A DNA stretch of 36,070 nt from an uncultured Prevotella sp. (GTDB lineage Bacteria > Bacteroidota > Bacteroidia > Bacteroidales > Bacteroidaceae). A model generated the notes under the pieces. It had not been told where the DNA came from. It ran no database searches and worked only from the letters and a program-made list of their open reading frames with translations. The stretch covers positions 1 through 36,070 of the forward strand of contig CAJODF010000013.1 in assembly GCA_905233555.1 (NCBI GenBank). Direction: 5' to 3'. The translations under genes and the position numbers were made by a program. Positions 25,395 through 33,140 of the stretch are shown here, piece after piece (positions within the stretch are counted from its first letter, which is position 1; each line of letters begins with the position of its first letter).

Positions 25395-25507
25395 TACATC
25401 CTCTCCATATAGGGAACCGATGGAGTAGCGAGAGCCATCATGCTTGCATGGATGGCCGAGTCACGACAGAGGTCAACCATCGGTCAAGGCTTGGTGAGGG
25501 TGGATGC
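25395..25507 (+). repeat. CTCTCC/GGAGAGG-type element with an insertion
   Basis: The flanks match the intact copy at 30534-30574 (TTACATCCTCTCCATATAGGG and AGGCTTGG...GAGGGTGGATG). Between them lies about 70 bp bounded by a perfect inverted repeat ACCGATGG (25416-25423) and CCATCGGT (25477-25484), with an inner hairpin CCATCATGC/GCATGGATGG. Confidence 0.7.
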
Positions 25508-25518
25508 TTTCTTTAGTT

Positions 25519-25600
25519 CTTTCTTTCGCGCCGAAAGAAAGGACATTCATCAACTTTCGTACCGAAAGAAAGGACAATCTCTGCGCCAGAGAAAAGGACA
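25519..25600 (+). repeat. Three hairpins each followed by AAAGGACA
   Basis: Stems: CTTTCTTTCG-CGC-CGAAAGAAAG (25519-25541), CTTTCG-TAC-CGAAAG (25554-25568) and TCTCTG-CGC-CAGAGA (25578-25592). Each is followed by AAAGGACA. The last may end leftward or rightward transcripts between ftsZ and the capD-like gene. Confidence 0.85.
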
Positions 25601-25616
25601 TTATTTGAAAAGAACC

Positions 25617-27536
25617 CTATTTATCGAGTTTCTCGTAAATAGAATTATTACTCTTATACTCCGGTACGATCTCCTTCATCATCTTCACCGTCGCCATATT
25701 ATCGAAGTGTCTCGAAATATCGAAGAGTTTCTCGATATCCTTGCACACCTGCTTATAATCATACTGGCGCACCTCCGCGATACGGATCTTGTCATGGAAC
25801 GTCGGCTTCGTACCCTCCATCTCACTCAGCACCTCCTCGTAGAGCTTCTCACCCTCACGCAGACCCGTAAACTCGATCTTCACGTTCTTGGCCTTTGAGA
25901 GGGCAATCATACGCTTGGCGAGGTCAGCGATCTTAACCGGCTTGCCCATATCAAACACGAAGATCTCTCCGCCATTGCCCTTCGTACCGGCCTCCAGCAC
26001 CAACTGACAAGCCTCCGGTATCAGCATGAAGAACCGGACGATACGCTCATCGGTCACCGTCACCGGTCCGCCGTTCTTGATCTGTTCGCGGAACAAGGGG
26101 ATCACCGACCCGTTCGAGCCCAGCACATTGCCGAACCTTGTCGTCACAAACTGCGTCACCTTCTGCGAGTTGTTCAGCGACTGCACATAGATCTCGCAGA
26201 TACGCTTCGAACAACCCATCACGTTCGTCGGGTTCACGGCCTTGTCAGTGGAGATCATCACGAACTTCTTCGCGCCGTATTTCACGCTCAGGTCAGCGAT
26301 CACCTTCGTACCGTAGATATTGTTCCTCACGGCCTCGCTGGGGTTATCCTCCATCATCGGCACATGCTTATAGGCAGCGGCATGGAACACATAGTCGGGC
26401 CGGAACTCCTTGAAGATCTGCTCCATCCTGTATTGGTCCGTGATAGTGGTCACCACCGTCGTGGCCTTCACGCCCGGGAACTCCTTGGCCATCATCAGTC
26501 GGATATCATGCTCCGGCGTCTCCGCCTGGTCGATCAACATCAGCGACTCCACCTCGAAGGCAGCCACCTGACGGACGATTTCCGAGCCAATGGAGCCGGC
26601 GGCACCGGTGATCAGCACCCGCTTGCCCTTCAGCACCTCGCCCACGGTCTTCAGGTTCACCTTGATCTCCGAACGCGGCAGCAGGTCCTCTACAGAGACC
26701 TCCTTCAACTGCATGTCGCTCATGTCGTCATCGTCCATCAACTGTCCGTCCTTCACGTTGGCCTCCTTCACGGCCTGTGCCATGAAGATTTTACAGCCCG
26801 CTCCGATGATGATGTCCTGTATCTTCTGGTTGTCACGGAATTCCTCCACTCTCAAGGGCGACACGAGGACCGCATCGATATGTTTCTTATGGATGATACT
26901 CTCCAGGTCATCCTCTACATTATACACCGGCTCACCCATCAACTGCATGTGCTTGGCCCGCTTGTCGTGCGAGATAAAGCCACACAACCGATACCTGAGA
27001 GGCTTCTGTGAACGGATATTCTTGGCCAGTCCCACGCCCCCCGACAAAGCACCGTAGATCAGCACCCGCAGGGCCTGGTTGTCGCGGAAAGCGATGTCGT
27101 AAAGGATCTTCACGAGGATCCGGATGCCCCACATCATCACGGTAGCCATCACGTAGCCGACAACGATGTCCGTCTGTGTAAACGCAGCCAGATCAGACAC
27201 ATCGTATGCCTCCAACAGCCACGACACACACAGGGCGATCACCATATTCAGGAGATTGGCATACGCCACCTTCATCAGATCGACGAACGACGAATAGCGC
27301 ACCACCCCCGAATAGGTATGGAACACCCTTGCGCCGATGATGCTCAAGGCGGCATACAACAAAGCCGTATAGAGCACATCAAAGCGGTTCTCGAACATCT
27401 CTCCAGTCCTATTGAACACCCAATAGGAGAGCAGCATCATGGCGAACACCACGACAACGTCTGCCAACAGCAGGCACCAGTACGGCAGCGCCGACCTACT
27501 GAAATACCACTGGATTATTTTCTGTAATGGATTCAT
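25617..27536 (-). CDS. Membrane nucleotide-sugar 4,6-dehydratase, CapD/WbpM/PglF type
   Basis: Inner-membrane protein of about 639 residues. Four membrane segments (within about 18-145) are followed by a Rossmann-like regulatory domain (about 155-250) and a short-chain dehydrogenase/epimerase domain from about 300, with the NAD loop GAAGSIG (about 311-317), YVFHAAAYKHVP and STDKAVNPTNVMGCSKR. Relatives convert UDP-GlcNAc to the 4-keto-6-deoxy sugar, the first step toward bacillosamine, QuiNAc or FucNAc in glycans. The open frame begins at a GTG at 27545, but the ATG at 27536 (MNPLQKI) is the likely start. It is convergent with ftsZ. The exact sugar product is not readable from sequence. Confidence 0.88.
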   Translation of the reverse strand: MNPLQKIIQWYFSRSALPYWCLLLADVVVVFAMMLLSYWVFNRTGEMFENRFDVLYTALLYAALSIIGARVFHTYSGVVRYSSFVDLMKVAYANLLNMVIALCVSWLLEAYDVSDLAAFTQTDIVVGYVMATVMMWGIRILVKILYDIAFRDNQALRVLIYGALSGGVGLAKNIRSQKPLRYRLCGFISHDKRAKHMQLMGEPVYNVEDDLESIIHKKHIDAVLVSPLRVEEFRDNQKIQDIIIGAGCKIFMAQAVKEANVKDGQLMDDDDMSDMQLKEVSVEDLLPRSEIKVNLKTVGEVLKGKRVLITGAAGSIGSEIVRQVAAFEVESLMLIDQAETPEHDIRLMMAKEFPGVKATTVVTTITDQYRMEQIFKEFRPDYVFHAAAYKHVPMMEDNPSEAVRNNIYGTKVIADLSVKYGAKKFVMISTDKAVNPTNVMGCSKRICEIYVQSLNNSQKVTQFVTTRFGNVLGSNGSVIPLFREQIKNGGPVTVTDERIVRFFMLIPEACQLVLEAGTKGNGGEIFVFDMGKPVKIADLAKRMIALSKAKNVKIEFTGLREGEKLYEEVLSEMEGTKPTFHDKIRIAEVRQYDYKQVCKDIEKLFDISRHFDNMATVKMMKEIVPEYKSNNSIYEKLDK

Positions 27537-27555
27537 ACTGTTCACCTTTTGGCTG

Positions 27556-27563
27556 CAAAATTA
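27556..27563 (-). promoter_or_regulatory. Probable -7 element of the capD-like gene
   Basis: The minus strand reads TAATTTTG (TAnnTTTG), 20 bp before the ATG. The same GCAAAATTACAAA context recurs before the epimerase gene. No clear -33 element. Confidence 0.5.
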
Positions 27564-27662
27564 CAAATTATTTTTTAAAAACCGAGATTTTCCCTAAAAA
27601 ATCATTCATTTGGCCTCATTCCATGCCCCGTAGGGTGTGGGTGATGGGGTTGTCCCATTGTA

Positions 27663-27708
27663 CGTAGGGGCAAGCCCCTACCCTGGATTATTTACCCCTT
27701 TCAGGGGT
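27663..27708 (+). repeat. Two-hairpin element, copy 3
   Basis: Hairpin I (27664-27681): GTAGGGG, loop CAAG, CCCCTAC. Spacer CCTGGATTATTT. Hairpin II (27694-27708): ACCCCT, loop TTC, AGGGGT. Confidence 0.9.
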
Positions 27709-27736
27709 GCGGGTGAGGGTGGTGGCATACATTCAC

Positions 27737-27782
27737 GTAGGGGTGAACCCCTACCCTAATTTATATGCCCCTTACAGGGGCA
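27737..27782 (+). repeat. Two-hairpin element, copy 4
   Basis: Hairpin I (27737-27754): GTAGGGG, loop TGAA, CCCCTAC. Spacer CCTAATTTATA. Hairpin II (27766-27782): TGCCCCT, loop TAC, AGGGGCA. Confidence 0.9.
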
Positions 27783-27819
27783 GTGGGGTCATGAGTGCCC
27801 TACGAACCGTTTGTGATTA

Positions 27820-27865
27820 TGCCCCGTAGGGGCAATATAACCTAGCACAGGGCCTTGGCCCTGTG
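27820..27865 (-). repeat. Two-hairpin element, copy 5 (inverted)
   Basis: On the plus strand hairpin II comes first (27820-27834, TGCCCC-GTA-GGGGCA), then the reversed spacer ATATAACCTAG, then hairpin I (27846-27865, CACAGGGCCTTGGCCCTGTG). The end lies 6 bp from the stop of the barrel-PAP2 gene, so it could end that transcript. Confidence 0.9.
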
Positions 27866-27870
27866 TATAT

Positions 27871-29682
27871 TTAGAAATTATATACCACCTCCACGGTGTT
27901 CCCTGAAACCCCGACATTGAAATGTTCCTTCTTCTGCGGGAACATCTTATCGCTCAGCCACCACGTCAGTTCCGTCGCGCCGACACCAAGAGCAGCGCCA
28001 GCCACCACGTCATACCAGTGATGGTGGTCATTCACCACACGTTCCACACCAATAGCCGTCGCAGCGGCATAACCCGCTATGGGAATCCAGATACAATCTT
28101 GACGGAACTCCTTATCTATCGACCTGGCTGCCGCAAACGCCATCGATGCATGTCCTGATGGGAACGACTTGTTGTCCGAGTGGTCAGGGCGCTCCTCTTT
28201 GATCATCCCCTTCAGAGCCGACTTTGCCCCAAATGCCACAACCACCGAAGCACCCGTATTCACGATGAAGCGAGGCCAGTTATGACCACCTTCCCACTGC
28301 ACGGCCGTGCGCTTTTCTCCAGGCTTATCCCAAGTGTTCTTCCCTAAGTCATACTGTACACCGACATTGAAATCAAACCAACCGTTGCAACTGATTCCAT
28401 GACTGGGAGACTTATATTTCTTGTCATGGAAACCACTTGTCATCGCTTGGTAGGCGAAATCAGCAAACAGTTTCACCTTGTCGCTGATGGCGTATGTCTG
28501 CTCAGTACCGATACCAATCAATGGACATTCAGCATAACTGGACGAGAAATTGGTGGCAAGTCCCATACGCGGGAATACTATCGCATGCCATTTGCGATTT
28601 TGATCATACCCCGCAATGATGTTGTGAAGGTTGAAGAACACATCTGCATAGAGCCCATAGAAGCCCCTTTTGTCCAATGTCCCGTCTGGGTCATCTTCGG
28701 GATTAGGCGCAAGGTAGTAAGCATGGTCGTTCCTTACAATGCTGTTCTGCCAGTTCACCCCACCACGTACACCGATCTCTGGCGTAAACCACTTTCCCAA
28801 GCCAAGATTCACACCGAGCGTATTGCCATTGGGGAAGACATTGGCAAAATTCGTACCGTATGGATTTTGCAGTGACATGCCGAGGCCTGCCTGTACAAAC
28901 CAGTTGTCCCAGAAAGAATTGAGCATGACGGCCTTGCTATCATGCTTGACGCTCTCCGACACACGATGGAATGTGTTGTGCTTCGACAACGCCATCTCCA
29001 CACCGACATTGATTTCGGCATAGCTGTTACCACCGTGATCAGTTCCAGAACTTATACCATTCATGCTCGGAACAAACGTATAGTTCACGTCACCAAACAA
29101 TTGCCACTTGTCACTCAGTCGATACGTGTTGTGCAGTCCGACACCCAATATCGGTCCACCCTTACCTTCCTTCACATTAATCCATCCGCCCCCACGAGGC
29201 GCAAGACTCAGGTTCCATTTCCGATCTGGTTGATAGACACCAAACAGGTTGTGCAAGTTCAGTTCCATATCCCCGCTGAATGTAATGAATCCGCCGTTAT
29301 CATGACTTCCGCCAGGTTCACCATAAGGATGATACCAAATATTGTGGGTTTCCCTGATGATCACGTTATTCCAGTTGACCTTCACTTTGCCACCGAACAC
29401 CGGAGAGAACCATTTACCTACAGCAAGACTCACACCAAGCGATTTACCATTAGGAAACACGTCTTTAACAGCATGGTGAACGGGAAACAGTAAGATCATA
29501 TCAGCGCCTACCTGTCCATACCAATTATCCCAAAAGGAATTTGTGACGACCGCACTGGTATCAATAGTCGCTTCATCCTCTTGGGCAAAACTCACTTCAC
29601 CCTCTTGGGCAAACGTCGTCGTCACACTCCCCAATAATACCGCCATCATAAATATTTGGCGCACACTCTTTCTTACACCCAT
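27871..29682 (-). CDS. Two outer-membrane-barrel-like repeats fused to a PAP2 phosphatase domain
   Basis: Exported protein of 603 residues with signal peptide (about 1-25, ending TFA-Q). Two homologous segments of about 195 residues (about 48-240 and 255-450) each start NSFWDNW and share VFPNGxxLGV, GKWFxP, VNWxN, LHN, RKW and SDKxxLFxD; they look like small outer-membrane beta-barrel units. The C-terminal part is a type-2 phosphatidic acid phosphatase: K491-x6-R498-P499, PSGH 508-511, and R548-x5-H554-x3-D558. All three catalytic motifs are intact, so lipid-phosphate or similar phosphatase activity is expected. The protein ends in Phe, as outer-membrane barrels do. Its start overlaps the upstream nucleotidyltransferase stop by 1 bp (TAATG). 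Substrate and location of the PAP2 part are inference. Confidence 0.8.
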   Translation of the reverse strand: MGVRKSVRQIFMMAVLLGSVTTTFAQEGEVSFAQEDEATIDTSAVVTNSFWDNWYGQVGADMILLFPVHHAVKDVFPNGKSLGVSLAVGKWFSPVFGGKVKVNWNNVIIRETHNIWYHPYGEPGGSHDNGGFITFSGDMELNLHNLFGVYQPDRKWNLSLAPRGGGWINVKEGKGGPILGVGLHNTYRLSDKWQLFGDVNYTFVPSMNGISSGTDHGGNSYAEINVGVEMALSKHNTFHRVSESVKHDSKAVMLNSFWDNWFVQAGLGMSLQNPYGTNFANVFPNGNTLGVNLGLGKWFTPEIGVRGGVNWQNSIVRNDHAYYLAPNPEDDPDGTLDKRGFYGLYADVFFNLHNIIAGYDQNRKWHAIVFPRMGLATNFSSSYAECPLIGIGTEQTYAISDKVKLFADFAYQAMTSGFHDKKYKSPSHGISCNGWFDFNVGVQYDLGKNTWDKPGEKRTAVQWEGGHNWPRFIVNTGASVVVAFGAKSALKGMIKEERPDHSDNKSFPSGHASMAFAAARSIDKEFRQDCIWIPIAGYAAATAIGVERVVNDHHHWYDVVAGAALGVGATELTWWLSDKMFPQKKEHFNVGVSGNTVEVVYNF

Positions 29683-30416
29683 TATCGTAATTTCCCAGAA
29701 AAAATATTCTTTACCTCTTCATAACTGGCCAGGTTGCCGATGTCGTAGCGGCGACCAGGCATCTCCCAGGCATACACGTTCGTCTGACCACAGAGCCAGG
29801 CGATGAAACTGCCCGGGGCATCGGTACCACAACCGCTATCGATGCCCTTCTTGATGAGACGGCTGTCCTCACGGGTATAATAATAAAATGCCGGTACACA
29901 CCAGTGGCTCTTTGGCTCGGCGGGCTTCTCCTCCATGGAGAGGATCAGGCCGTCTTCTGCGACCTCCGCCACACCGGTCTTGTGGAGACGGGCCTCGTCG
30001 GCCTCATAGTAGCGCATGACACAGGTGGCGCGCTTTTCCTTCGCATAGCGAATGAAATCCCCCAGACTGAAGTCCAGGAGGTTGTCACCGGCCATCACCA
30101 ACAAGTCGCTGTCCAGTTGCAACTGGTCAATGGCAAACTGAATGTCTTTGACGGCTCCGAGACGGGTCTCGTTGCTCGAGGTTCCGTCATCTATAACGGT
30201 AATATTGGTTTTCTTTGAGGCCCACTCCTCAAAGATTTTGGCGAATTTGTGATTGCTTATCACAATGTATTCGTCGATCATTCCTGTCTGATCCATGTCG
30301 TCGATCAGCCAGTCGAGGATTGGTTTTCCAGAAACTTCTAACAGAGGTTTTGGAAAATTCTCTGTTAAAGGATACAACCGAGTAGCATAGCCCGCTGCTA
30401 AAAACAAACACTTCAT
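29682..30416 (-). CDS. Sugar-phosphate nucleotidyltransferase family protein
   Basis: Cytosolic protein of 244 residues with the nucleotidyltransferase GT-A-like fold. The N-terminal signature AAGYATRLYPLTENFPKPLL (residues 7-26) binds the NTP, and MAGDNLLDFS contains the metal-binding Asp. It is shorter than GlmU, RmlA or GalU and has no added domain, so the sugar and the base are not set by sequence. The neighbouring galacturonokinase-like kinase and UDP-glucuronate 4-epimerase suggest a uronic acid 1-phosphate and UTP; a LicC-type cytidylyltransferase is an alternative. Translation of the next gene is coupled by TAATG. A structured repeat lies 40 bp before its start. Confidence 0.8.
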   Translation of the reverse strand: MKCLFLAAGYATRLYPLTENFPKPLLEVSGKPILDWLIDDMDQTGMIDEYIVISNHKFAKIFEEWASKKTNITVIDDGTSSNETRLGAVKDIQFAIDQLQLDSDLLVMAGDNLLDFSLGDFIRYAKEKRATCVMRYYEADEARLHKTGVAEVAEDGLILSMEEKPAEPKSHWCVPAFYYYTREDSRLIKKGIDSGCGTDAPGSFIAWLCGQTNVYAWEMPGRRYDIGNLASYEEVKNIFSGKLR

Positions 30417-30456
30417 TTCTATCTGTTATTTAATATAATAATTAATTAAAAAGAAC

Positions 30457-30530
30457 ATCGCTCGCCCCGAAGGGGCAAAGGCTCTGCGAGCGATACCAAA
30501 ACTCTGACGGAGAGGGTTTCCCTCGTAGTC
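30457..30530 (+). repeat. Three-copy structured element, copy 2
   Basis: Outer stem ATCGCTCGC (30457-30465) and GCGAGCGAT (30486-30494) is perfect and differs from copy 1 by paired changes. The linker is ACCAAAACTCTGACGGA; the hairpin is GAGGG-TTT-CCCTC (30512-30524); GTAGTC follows. Confidence 0.85.
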
Positions 30531-30533
30531 AGT

Positions 30534-30574
30534 TACATCCTCTCCATATAGGGAGAGGCTTGGAGAGGGTGGAT
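30534..30574 (+). repeat. CTCTCC/GGAGAGG-type element, intact
   Basis: ACATCC, then CTCTCC-ATATAG-GGAGAG hairpin, then GCTTGGAGAGGGTGGATG. The ends CATCC and GGATG also pair, so the whole can form a long hairpin. Similar hairpin plus TTGGxG tails are common in Bacteroidetes genomes. Confidence 0.7.
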
Positions 30575-30589
30575 GTCTCTTTTGGTTCG

Positions 30590-30610
30590 TTTTCTCTGCG
30601 CCAGAGAAAA
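30590..30610 (-). terminator. Hairpin after the galacturonokinase-like gene
   Basis: Perfect 9-bp stem TTTTCTCTG-CGC-CAGAGAAAA, 8 bp after the stop of the leftward kinase gene. Its core TCTCTGCGCCAGAGA also occurs at 25578-25592. Confidence 0.5.
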
Positions 30611-30617
30611 TGAATAA

Positions 30618-31790
30618 TCAAAAACTGACCCCATCTGCACTGGTGCAGATAAACACCTCATATTTCCCCTCGAGATGAGGGAAGTCCTTCAGATAGGCTT
30701 CCGTCACTTGCTTCGAGATGCTATCCTCGAAGTCAGGATCAATCAACGCCATGCAACAGCCTTTGAAGCCGGCACCGGAGAAGCGGCCGCCGTAGATGCC
30801 GTCGGTCTGGGTCATGATCTCATAGAGGCGGATCTGTTCGGGGGCACCGGACTCCCAGTTGTGGATGCTGCTCCAACCGGACTGGAAGGAAAGTTTACCG
30901 TAGGTCTCGATATCACCACGTCGCCAGGCCTCGGCGCCTTGTTGGACGCGTTCGAATTCCGTGTACCAGTGCTCACAACGCCTGGCCCACGGTTCGGGCA
31001 GGCGGTCCTTGAACTGCTCATAAACCTCGCGAGGGACGTGACGGGCATTCGCCTCATTGAACTTACCATACTCCATACCGGCAAAAGCCTGCAGGGCATA
31101 GACCCCCGAACGCAGTTCATCCACACGCATATTGTATTTCGAACCCGCCAGACTATGCTCCAAACCTGAGAAGAAAATGGCAATCTTATAAGGCTTCATG
31201 TTCGAGGGTTGTGGAATCAACTCGTAATGGCCATCCAACGTATCCAGATACAGCAGATGATTCCGCTTACTCAGCACCTCACAACTCTGGTCGAGTTTAC
31301 CGACGCTCACGCCCACATAGTTCAACTCGGCATCGTAGGCCACATCGATGATCTCCTGCTGGCTCAACTTGATCTCGTTCACCTTGCAGAGGGCAGTCAG
31401 GAAACTGATGATCACCGCGGCACTGGAGGAGAGACCGCCGATGGGCAGCGAGCCTTCTATCACGCCACAGAGGCCGATATGCAACTGGTGGTGCTTGGAC
31501 AAACATAAAGTAGCACCCCTCAAATAGTCGGCCCAGTCATTCTGCTTCTGCGCAGGCACAGAGGCGATATGCCACTGGGCGCGCTTGGGAAACTGCAGGG
31601 ACGCCATCTCCACAACGCCGTTCTGCTTGGGAGCGTAGGCGATATGGATACCCTTGTCAATGGCCAGTCCGGTTATCTTACCCAGATTATGGTCCGAATG
31701 GGCGCCTATCGGACAGATACGGTAAGGACAAAAAGCCATGCCCTCCGCATCGCGCCCGTAAATCTGATTAAATCTCTCTTCGCAATGCAT
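30618..31790 (-). CDS. GHMP kinase, galactokinase/galacturonokinase-like
   Basis: Cytosolic sugar-1-kinase of 390 residues. The substrate motif reads YRICPIGAHSDHN (23-35) instead of the galactokinase form RVNLIGEHTDYN; this variant resembles plant galacturonokinase as I recall it. The ATP loop is LPIGGLSSSAA (115-125) and the third GHMP motif is SGAGFKGCCMAL near residue 340. The gene starts 3 bp after the UDP-glucuronate 4-epimerase stop, so they form one transcript. Expected reaction: galacturonate (or galactose) plus ATP to the 1-phosphate. Family is firm; the substrate is inferred from motif and context. Confidence 0.8.
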   Translation of the reverse strand: MHCEERFNQIYGRDAEGMAFCPYRICPIGAHSDHNLGKITGLAIDKGIHIAYAPKQNGVVEMASLQFPKRAQWHIASVPAQKQNDWADYLRGATLCLSKHHQLHIGLCGVIEGSLPIGGLSSSAAVIISFLTALCKVNEIKLSQQEIIDVAYDAELNYVGVSVGKLDQSCEVLSKRNHLLYLDTLDGHYELIPQPSNMKPYKIAIFFSGLEHSLAGSKYNMRVDELRSGVYALQAFAGMEYGKFNEANARHVPREVYEQFKDRLPEPWARRCEHWYTEFERVQQGAEAWRRGDIETYGKLSFQSGWSSIHNWESGAPEQIRLYEIMTQTDGIYGGRFSGAGFKGCCMALIDPDFEDSISKQVTEAYLKDFPHLEGKYEVFICTSADGVSF

Positions 31791-31793
31791 ACG

Positions 31794-32861
31794 TTACTGA
31801 TAGTATTGTTTATACCATTCCGCAAATCTGCGGAGACCCTCTCTCAATGTGATCTTCGGTGTAAAACCGAAATCCCGCTCCAAGGCAGTGGCGTCGGCAT
31901 ACGTCGTAGGCACATCACCCGGTTGCATCGGCACCAGTTTCTTGTGAGCCTCGAAGTCATAGTCTTCGGGGAGGACTCTGGCGCGGACGAGTTCTTCCTG
32001 GAGGATATTTACAAAGTCCAGCAGATTCTCCGGTTGGCCACCGCCAATGTTATAGACAGCATAAGGAGGTATCGGAAGACCGTCCTCCCCAATCCTGCGT
32101 TCGGGCGCCCCGGCCATGACCCTGACGATTCCCTCCACGATGTCATCCACATAGGTGAAATCGCGACGGCAGTTGCCATAGTTGAAAATCTGGATCGTCT
32201 CACCTTTGAGCAACTTATTCGTAAAACCGAAATACGCCATGTCCGGCCGGCCGGCAGGACCATACACCGTAAAGAACCGAAGTCCGGTAGTGGGAATATT
32301 GTAGAGTTTGCTATAGCAGTGTGCAAACAACTCGTTGCTCTTCTTCGTAGCGGCATAGAGGCTCACAGGGTTATCTACGCGGTCGTCGGTGCTGAAGGGT
32401 ACCTTCTTGTTGCCGCCATAGACGCTGGAACTGCTGGCATAGACCAGGTGCTCCACAGGGTGGCGGCGGCAGGCTTCGAGGATGTTATAGAAACCGATCA
32501 TGTTACTCTGGATATAGGCATCAGGGTTCTCTATGGAATACCTGACGCCAGCCTGCGCAGCAAGGTTCACCATGATCTGCGGTTTGTACGTTTCAAACAA
32601 CGCATCAATCGTCGCCTTATCCGCAAGATCCCCTTTCACAAAACGCCAGGTGACATTCACATCATCCATCTTACTTCCACCATCTAACATCTTCAGGCGA
32701 TACTCCTTAAGGCTCACATCATAATAAGCATTCATGTTATCGATACCCACGATGGTCGCCCCATTCAGTTCATTGAACAGTCTCATCACCAGATTACAGC
32801 CAATAAACCCTGCTGCACCCGTAACGAGTATTGTCTTATGATTCAGATCAATCTTCTCCAT
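31794..32861 (-). CDS. UDP-glucuronate 4-epimerase (CapI/LspL type)
   Basis: NAD-dependent epimerase of 355 residues, cytosolic. The NAD loop is GAAGFIG (15-21); the catalytic tetrad is seen in YASSSSVYGG (141-150) and Y169-x3-K173. GIDNMNAYYDVSLKEYRL (39-56) and VRYSIENP are features of UDP-glucuronate 4-epimerases rather than UDP-glucose 4-epimerases. The enzyme links UDP-GlcA and UDP-GalA. It is the first gene of a pair with the galacturonokinase-like gene, under a TAATTTTG promoter element. Confidence 0.87.
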   Translation of the reverse strand: MEKIDLNHKTILVTGAAGFIGCNLVMRLFNELNGATIVGIDNMNAYYDVSLKEYRLKMLDGGSKMDDVNVTWRFVKGDLADKATIDALFETYKPQIMVNLAAQAGVRYSIENPDAYIQSNMIGFYNILEACRRHPVEHLVYASSSSVYGGNKKVPFSTDDRVDNPVSLYAATKKSNELFAHCYSKLYNIPTTGLRFFTVYGPAGRPDMAYFGFTNKLLKGETIQIFNYGNCRRDFTYVDDIVEGIVRVMAGAPERRIGEDGLPIPPYAVYNIGGGQPENLLDFVNILQEELVRARVLPEDYDFEAHKKLVPMQPGDVPTTYADATALERDFGFTPKITLREGLRRFAEWYKQYYQ

Positions 32862-32881
32862 GTTATATCATTTTTTCGCCG

Positions 32882-32889
32882 CAAAATTA
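32882..32889 (-). promoter_or_regulatory. Probable -7 element of the epimerase-kinase operon
   Basis: The minus strand reads TAATTTTG, 20 bp before the ATG. The placement and the surrounding GCAAAATTACAAA are the same as before the capD-like gene. Confidence 0.5.
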
Positions 32890-32990
32890 CAAAAAAAAAT
32901 TTAAACCCCGCCATTTCCCCCCCAAAAATCACTCCTCCCCCCTCATTCCCCACCCCCCAGGGGGTCCGGAATGGGTTTATCCCAATGCCC

Positions 32991-33036
32991 CGTAGGGGCG
33001 AGCCCCTACGCTATGTTATATTGCCCTTTTAGGGCA
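32991..33036 (+). repeat. Two-hairpin element, copy 6
   Basis: Hairpin I (32991-33010): CGTAGGGG, loop CGAG, CCCCTACG. Spacer CTATGTTATAT. Hairpin II (33022-33036): TGCCCT, loop TTT, AGGGCA. Confidence 0.9.
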
Positions 33037-33062
33037 TTACGGGGATGGTGGCATCCATTGTA

Positions 33063-33108
33063 CGTAGGGGCAAGCCCCTACGCTATGTTATTCGACCCCG
33101 TTGGGGTC
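33063..33108 (+). repeat. Two-hairpin element, copy 7
   Basis: Hairpin I (33063-33082): CGTAGGGG, loop CAAG, CCCCTACG. Spacer CTATGTTATTC. Hairpin II (33094-33108): GACCCC, loop GTT, GGGGTC. Confidence 0.9.
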
Positions 33109-33140
33109 ATTCGACACCAGATGGTCCGTTGGGATCGGAA

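Larger units (their letters stand above)
25070..25616. other. Gene-free spacer filled with palindromic elements
   Basis: No credible gene lies in these 547 bp between the convergent ftsZ and capD-like genes. They hold two copies of the two-hairpin element, an extra hairpin (25186-25201, GGGGTG and CACCCC), one long element of the three-copy family with two insertions, and three hairpins each followed by AAAGGACA. Confidence 0.85.
27537..27870. other. Gene-free spacer with promoter and three two-hairpin elements
   Basis: These 334 bp hold the probable promoter of the capD-like gene at the left and three copies of the two-hairpin element at the right, the last inverted. A degenerate half copy (GCCCCGTAGGG) lies near 27625. 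No coding frame is convincing. Confidence 0.8.
30417..30617. other. Spacer between kinase and nucleotidyltransferase genes, filled with repeats
   Basis: No gene. An AT-rich 40 bp next to the nucleotidyltransferase start is followed by the second copy of the three-copy structured element, a CTCTCC/GGAGAGG-type element and a hairpin that may end the kinase transcript. No clear promoter element was found for the nucleotidyltransferase gene. Confidence 0.75.

Noticed and set aside
25235..25516. Possible small genes in the spacer after ftsZ (also 25440-25898)
   Set aside because: They run through palindromic repeats and, in the second case, into the capD-like gene on the other strand; the proteins look like translated repeats.
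31569..32687. 372-codon open frame on the plus strand over the epimerase and kinase genes
   Set aside because: It crosses two conserved genes on the other strand and has no recognisable domain.
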